From positions 82,026,983 through 82,090,982 of the forward strand of contig NC_080042.1 of NCBI RefSeq assembly GCF_012489685.1: a DNA stretch of 64,000 nucleotides, given 5' to 3'. The DNA is from Lotus japonicus (taxonomy: Eukaryota; Streptophyta; Magnoliopsida; Fabales; Fabaceae). A program made the translations under genes and the position numbers. Shown one piece after another: positions 57,974 through 64,000 of the stretch. The notes under the pieces were generated by a model, which had not been told where the DNA came from, did no database searches, and saw only the letters and a program-made list of their open reading frames with translations. Each line of letters starts with the position of its first letter. The stretch's first letter is position 1.

Positions 57974-60068
57974 TTTTATTTTTTTTTAATAAAAAAAAAA
58001 GATAAATGTTATCATTATAAAAGAATGTGGCTTATTTTGAGAGGGGAAAAGCATGTTTTAATCAACTAATAAAAGAAAAGGTTAACATTTAGTACAAGAA
58101 ATTCTAAGCAGAGTTATTATATATTATTACAAAAGAAGAAAATATAAAGTGCAAGAATGATTGTTTATAAGTTAATTTATAGAGACTTGTAAGTGTCGTG
58201 TATGTTGTTTGGGCGGATAAGCCTTTTCTATTTATTGGAAAAAAAGTTAATTTACAGGGAAAAAAATGGGGAAAATGACACTATAGTATATTTTAAAATG
58301 AATTTAATGTGTGTGCATGTGAGTGTAATTTTTCTTTAAATAGTATATACTAATTATTTTCACCATATGAAAATAAGTCTAAATTTAATTTTAACTTTTA
58401 AATGTTCACCAACCTTTACCACTTCAATTATCTTCATGAAAAAAGTTTTATTTTTTTTTTGCAAAACACAATTTTATTTTAGTTTAACAATAGCTTTTTT
58501 AAAGGACAATACTTATTGTTAGAAGTAGTTAGATTTCTTTTCGATGAGTAAAAATAATTAGATTATTGTTAGGAATAATTATTATTTTTATTGGGAATAA
58601 TTATTATTTTTATTAGATTATATTATTGTTTAGAATAATTATACTTTCTTACAATATTCTTTCCTTATTTATGTCAATTTCACTATAATTTATTTTTCTA
58701 TAAATAAAGTATGAAATCATCTTCCACCTTTGTGGTGAGAATAATTTCATCTTACATAGTTTCAAAAAAAAAATTTCTATCTTACATTTGTAGGTTATAG
58801 AAACCTTAATAACCAAACCTCTAGCCGCCATCTTTCAAGCTGCCACGCTTCTTTTTTCTCATAGTCGACGAGGAACTACCACCACCACCAAGTTATAATC
58901 TTGTGAGATAATCACATTCACTCGGGTATGATAAATGTCAAAAGTCTCATCAAAAGTGTGAGAATTCGTTTCCTAATTATCAAACTTTCAATTTTTATAA
59001 TTCAAACAACAACTTTTAATCAGTACAGTCCGGCACTCGGTAAAATTACACAATTCTAAAATTAGAAAGGCATAGGCATTTTCCATGAACTTTATACAAG
59101 CATTGAAATTAAATTTATACTACAATCCTTTTATAAAGAGGGTTATGAAATCAATGAAACTTCATGCATGCTAATGCGCTTCTAATCTCACCACATTACC
59201 AAACCACTCTTCCTTCCGAATCCCATGCCCCAGTCTTCGCTAATCAATGTTCTGAAAAAGCCACAACCCTTTTTATCTTTCTTTGTCAAAATATATTTAT
59301 TTAATTGTTAGAATTTTTCTTGACATTCCACATTGCAGATTCTCATCATACTAGATTTTACATTCGTGCTGGAACAGCGGTTGACCTGACACAACAACCA
59401 CCCTCCACTCTTCTGTTCCTTTCTATTTGTTTTGTTTGTTTGTTTCTTTCTTCAGACAAGACAAAACAAACAAAGATGAAGGGTGTCTGCAAATGCATAG
59501 TTGGTCAAATAAAGATGAAGGGTGTCTTAGATCTTGTTTGAGGTCACTGTTGCATCTCTCATAATTGTCTTGGTGCCACGTTTCCTTGGTGAGTCCTATG
59601 ATTATGTTCTGTTTTTGCTTTTTTTTGTTTTCTCTCTGTTATTCCATTTCCCATGTGGTTTCCTGGATCTGCAATTTTTTTCATTCCCATTGCTTTTTTG
59701 TTTACAATTTTGAATTTTGCTTCCAAAGTTTGATTCTTTTTGTAATATTATGGAACCCCATTACTAGAATAATGAGCTTTGGAGGTCAAGAAACATGCAT
59801 TTGTTGGGGGGTTGAATACTTGAATTGAATTCTAGAAGGCATTGTTTGGATCCGTTTCCAGCGGTGCCGTGGGGAATGGGGGATGATGTTTGTTTTTCTT
59901 TGTGATTATGAATATTTAATAGGTTTGTATGTATGGGTTTTTATTTAGCTTCTTTTGAAATGTAATGATGAATGTGCAGTGTCACTGAAGCATCAAGAGG
60001 ATAAAGAAATTGAAACTTGATTGAAAAGTGTGGATGTGGGGTGTATGCTGGTAGTGGGGAGATGATTC
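57974..60068. other. intergenic between CLPP4 and NPG1 (divergent promoters)
   Basis: The two genes are transcribed away from each other. About 58510-58780 is AT-rich with GGAATAATTATTATTTTTAT repeated, followed by a TATAAATA box-like motif and CTTACATAGTTTC; this could be an old solo LTR but no ends were confirmed. The region 59300-60068 probably holds the 5' UTR of NPG1 with an intron ending at GTGCAG near 59979. Short frames here are not supported as genes. Confidence 0.5.
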
Positions 60069-63000
60069 ATGGAGTCGAGTGAGTACGAGAGCGTGTCGAT
60101 TCGAGAGGTCCATGCAAATGGAAGCAGCATGGCTGCATCAGAAGTTGAGGCCAAGCTTGATGAAGGAAATATTCAAGAGGCGGAATCCGCATTGCGAGAG
60201 GGGTTATCACTCAATTTCGAGGTCAGTTTGTTAATCACGCATCATTTAGTTTGCTGGCTTGTGTGTGCCATTTTTTTGTTTCCCTTTCATGACATGAATA
60301 GGCAGCTGTTTATGGATTGTTTATCTAATATTTGCAAATAGTTATTAGAAAAAAAAGGAGCAAAATGCTACTAATCATGGAGGAACCTGGCTCAAGCTAC
60401 CCTTTGTTGCTAAATGATTGCTACCATTGTTGCTTAGTGCTGATTTTTTTTCCGGGCACCATTTTTGAATTTGGCATGGAATTATTACTCATCATTCTTG
60501 CAAATTATTTAAGCTTCATTACGTTGTCTTACTATGTCTTCCCTGTTTTGGAGCAATCTAATTCTATTGAGACAAGTGGGTGCAGGGTCATCAAATATGT
60601 TAATAATGAATTGGTGGATATTTGGAGGATATAAGTTTTTTTCCTGGTTTTCTAAGATATGATTAGACCTTTGATTTTAAAGCAAATTTGAAGGTCTTTA
60701 GTGTCCATCATTGTTTCTTATAACAATTTAATTTGAGGTGTAGAAGAATCTGGTCCCAAAAACCTTCTACTGAACATATATTAATACCTTCCACTCATAA
60801 AGTCTGTCTTTGAATTGTCAAATTTGTCTTCCTTGTGGCTTGTGCTATGTTTGGACTCTGAGATTAATTATTATGTTTTGGACAACCATAAATTTTTGTA
60901 GTGGTTATGAGGAATCTGTTGTTTTGATGGTACTAGGTTGGCATAGGGTAAGTAATGATGACAGAAGTAATAAAGGTTTTAACAAAGAATTTTGTTAATG
61001 CATGGATTATCTATATAGTAGTAACTATTTTGTCATTTTTAACACCTTGGACAATTAAGGGAGTAAATTTCTTCTAACATGAGCCAAACCTTAGAATACT
61101 TCCTTCCCAGAATAAAATTTTCATATCTCTGAGAACGTAATTTTTTCTTTGGTAATGTGCGTAATTTTTTCTTTGGTAATGTGATCAGTACTCAGATTAT
61201 ACTTATGTAAACATTGAACATATTATGGATTATATGATTTATATATATGGGCATTATGTAATTGGAATTAAAACTAGATAAATATGCTGAGGCAGTAAAT
61301 GAACCAATATGCGGTACAAAATGTAAATTTGATGCAATCTACGCCTTGTACATTTGGTATATGAAGGTGTTGCATGTTTTCTCTTTGCTCTGATTTGAAG
61401 CCACACTTTGGGGTTAAGTTACTCAGTTGTTTGAGGTTTGCTCCTTGATTATTACTTCAACACAGGAAGCAAGAGCTCTTCTTGGGAAGTTGGAGTATCA
61501 AAGAGGTAATGTAGAAGGCGCTCTTCGTGTGTTTGATGGGATTGATCTCCAAGCTGCCATACAGCGATTGCAGCCCTCCTTTTCTGAAAAATCACCGGTC
61601 AAGAAAGGTCGCACTCGCACTGAATCACCTTCTTCAGTCTCTCAGCATGCTGCCAGTTTGGTGCTTGAAGCCATCTACTTAAAAGCCAAGTCTCTACAAA
61701 AACTGGGGAAATTTTCTGGTATTGAATATAGTCTTGACTGTTGAAAGTTGTTCTATACCGGTTGTTTAATTTTTCAATATTGCTTTTCCTTCTGAACAGG
61801 AAGGATCTGTCCTACACGTTTTATATTATTCATGAATCAGACATAAAACATTGAGATGCTTATTTATTGGATTCTGCAGAAGCAGCTAATGATTGTAAAC
61901 GCATTCTTGACGCTGTTGAGAAGATTTTTTATCAGGGCATACCTGATATTCAAGTAGATAATAAACTGCAAGAGATAGTGAGCCACGCAGTAGAGCTCCT
62001 TCCAGAGCTTTTGAAACTAGCTGGTTGCTATGATGAGGCAATCTCGGCTTATAGGCGCGCTCTTCTTAGCCAGTGGAACCTTGATAATGATTGCTGTGCA
62101 AGGATTCAGAAATCGTTTGTTGTTTTTCTGCTGTACAGTGGGGTGGAGGCAAGTCCACCTAGCTTAGCTGTTCAAGTTGAGGGGTCATATGTGCCTAAAA
62201 ATAATCTCGAAGAGGCAATTCTGCTTTTAATGATTCTTATTAGAAAGTTTTGCCTTGGTAAGACGAAATGGGACCCTTCAGTCATGGAACACCTGACTTT
62301 TGCACTTTCTGTATGTAACCAAACTTCTATTTTGGCAAAGAACTTTCAAGAATTGATGCCCGGGGTATACCATCGTATCGATCGTTGGAATTCTTTAGCT
62401 TTATGTCATAGTGGAGCAGGACAAAACGACAGTGCTTTGAATCTGCTTAGGAAGTCTTTGCACAAGCATGAACGACCAAATGACCTTACATCATTATTGT
62501 TAGCTGCTAGGATCTGCAGTGAGCATCCCCATCTTGCTGCTGAGGGAGTGGACCATGCCCAGAGGGCAATAAGTAACGCTCAAGGCCTGAACGAGCATTT
62601 AAAAGGCGTCGGTCTACGGATGTTAGGTCTTTGTTTGGGAAAGCAAGCTATGGTTGCTTCTTCTGACTTTGAGAGGTCTTGCCTTCAGTCAAAAGCACTG
62701 GAGTCATTGGAGGAGGCAATTAGATTGGAGCGAAACAATTCTGATTTGATTTTTGAGTTGGCTGTTCAATATGCAAAGCACCGAAATTTGACTGCTGCTT
62801 TGCGCTCTGCGAGGCATTTCTTTAATGAAACTGGTGGCTCTATATTGAAAGCTTGGATATTGCTTGTTCTGATTTTGTCTGCACAACAAAAATTTATGGA
62901 AGCTGAAGTGGTGACAGATGCTGCTTTAGATCAGACTGCTAGATGGGAGCAGGGGCCACTACTTATGCTGAAAGCAAAACTGAAGATCTCCCAATCACGA

Positions 63001-63090
63001 ACGATGGATGCTATTGAAACTTACCGCTACCTTCTTGCATTGGTTCAAGCCCAGAAGAAGTCCTTTGGGCCTTTCCGAACTTGTTCAAAG
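60069..63090 (+). CDS. NPG1: NPG1 (No Pollen Germination 1), calmodulin-binding TPR protein, 3' incomplete
   Basis: NPG1 is a TPR protein that binds calmodulin and is essential for pollen germination in Arabidopsis, probably by helping deposit pectin in the pollen wall. Three exons are visible: 60069-60221, 61466-61718 and 61880-63090, all in frame with GT-AG introns, giving 539 residues. An in-frame TGA lies two codons upstream of the ATG, fixing the start. Family signatures are EAKLDEGNIQEAESALREGL, EARALLGKLEYQRGNVEGAL, IQRLQ, and the long exon with TPR-type helices (AISAYRRALLSQWNLDND, HLKGVGLRMLGLCLGKQA, LALVQAQKKSFGPFRT). Arabidopsis NPG1 is 704 aa, so about 165 residues lie beyond the window after the donor at 63091. 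No defect is visible. Confidence 0.95.
61136..61183. repeat. 24-bp tandem duplication in NPG1 intron 1
   Basis: The phrase GTAATTTTTTCTTTGGTAAT occurs twice head to tail, differing at most in one flanking base. Confidence 0.9.
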
Positions 63091-64000
63091 GTAAGATTCT
63101 GCCATCTACTTATTTTGCTAGACATATAAGTTTTATATGAGCTTAGAAGATTATGGAAGCTTAAAAAAGCGAGCTTAGAGAAGAAACCAAAAACCACCCT
63201 GATGTTAATTACCAAACAGAAATACAGAAACAAGCATTTCTTAATGCTGCAGAAGGTAACCTATGAAAAAGTTGAGTTTGTTTTCTGGACATGGCAGTTA
63301 TATAGGAAGCTGTTGAAATTATAGGGCTTTAAGTCGAGAAGAAACTGAGATAAACTAGATTGTGAGTAATATTCTCTTGTGTAGTTTTATGTGATATGTT
63401 ATCAGATGTTTTGGATGTTAATCCCTATTTATACCTGTACCAACCTCCTATTCCTAATTAAAGAAGGAAACAAATCATGAAATACTGGAAGAAAAAAATA
63501 TCAAAAACAATACTAAAAGATAATCTAAGATACTCTGCGTTGCTTCAAGATAATGAAATACTAGGAGTTATTTTTCATATATTCTTGGGTTAAATAAACT
63601 TTTTAGTCCCATGTCTAGATTTGGTTTTAGTCCATGTTATCTATTTTTTATGATTTTAGTCCATACATTTACAATTAATTTTGGTTTCGATCTCCACCGT
63701 TAATATCTCATTGTTAATTGGTGATCCACGTCACCATTGACTCATGTCCAGAGTAATTCTATGTGGTCTATTTTGCTCCCAAGTTAGATATGATAGTTAG
63801 CTCTTTTAACACAAAAATTCACATTCAGATGAAGCCTCCTGAAATTGAATTGTCTTGTTTTTTTATTAAAATAAATAGCCATTAGACCTGACTTGACAAC
63901 AAATAGGCCACTATCAATTACTCTGTACATCGTCGGTGTTGACGGAAGCGGTGTTCCAGAGGTTGTGGGTGGTAATTTGTGGCTGGCTGGCTCTAAGAGC
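63091..64000 (+). other. NPG1 intron 3 (incomplete) with a transposon end
   Basis: After the donor AAAG|GTAAG the sequence has no TPR coding up to the window edge, so the intron exceeds 900 bp. From about 63592 it contains AACTTTTTAGTCCCATGTCT, TGGTTTTAGTCCATG and GATTTTAGTCCATAC, phrases typical of long legume transposon termini, and the last 60 bases turn GC-rich. The other end is outside the window. Confidence 0.65.

Noticed and set aside
58510..58780. Solo LTR of a copia element
   Set aside because: TATA-like and repeat motifs are suggestive, but TG/CA ends and a 5-bp duplication could not be confirmed.
59305..59828. Short open frames upstream of NPG1
   Set aside because: They lie in the probable 5' leader or promoter, are low-complexity and hydrophobic, and match nothing.

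Overview
This window is nuclear DNA of a flowering plant, almost certainly a papilionoid legume. The reasons are spliced GT-AG gene models, an AT-rich intergenic background full of plant transposons, and a complete CYCLOPS/IPD3 symbiosis gene. Its spliced product is 518 aa, the length of Lotus japonicus CYCLOPS, and it has serines exactly at positions 50 and 154, the CCaMK phosphosites numbered in Lotus. The species cannot be fixed from the sequence alone.

Layout: 0.4-5.9 kb holds an RPA70 (replication protein A large subunit) gene on the minus strand and, downstream of it, a broken tandem copy that has lost the core DNA-binding folds. 6-23 kb is mostly repeats: long-TIR elements, Helitron termini in both orientations, an LINE reverse-transcriptase fragment, an 859-bp foldback element with a 9-bp target duplication, a receptor-kinase fragment and a 336-bp unit repeated three times. 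23.5-26.8 kb is a CC-NBS-LRR disease-resistance gene with a one-base frameshift and an LRR deletion, followed by duplicated non-coding 3' sequence and two LINE RNase H fragments. 32.1-35.6 kb is a five-exon gene for a conserved plant membrane protein of unknown function. 37.3-39.2 kb is a very young non-autonomous LTR retrotransposon. 40.3-44.4 kb is CYCLOPS/IPD3 (11 exons, minus strand). 48.1-57.9 kb is the plastid protease gene CLPP4 (2 exons, minus strand), whose single intron contains a complete chromodomain Ty3/gypsy element. 60.1 kb to the right edge is the 5' part of NPG1, a calmodulin-binding TPR protein needed for pollen germination; its last exon(s) lie outside the window.

The genes do not form a pathway. 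CYCLOPS acts in root symbiosis, CLPP4 in chloroplast proteolysis, NPG1 in pollen, RPA70 in DNA metabolism and the NLR in immunity. The window is best read as an ordinary euchromatic legume segment with heavy recent transposon activity. I found no clearly undescribed biological system. The points most worth checking are the truncated RPA70 derivative, the GC-AG intron in CYCLOPS, the tRNA-Tyr primed chromovirus inside CLPP4, the young non-autonomous LTR element with its own intact ORF, and the LINE fragment whose in-frame stops all look like C-to-T changes.
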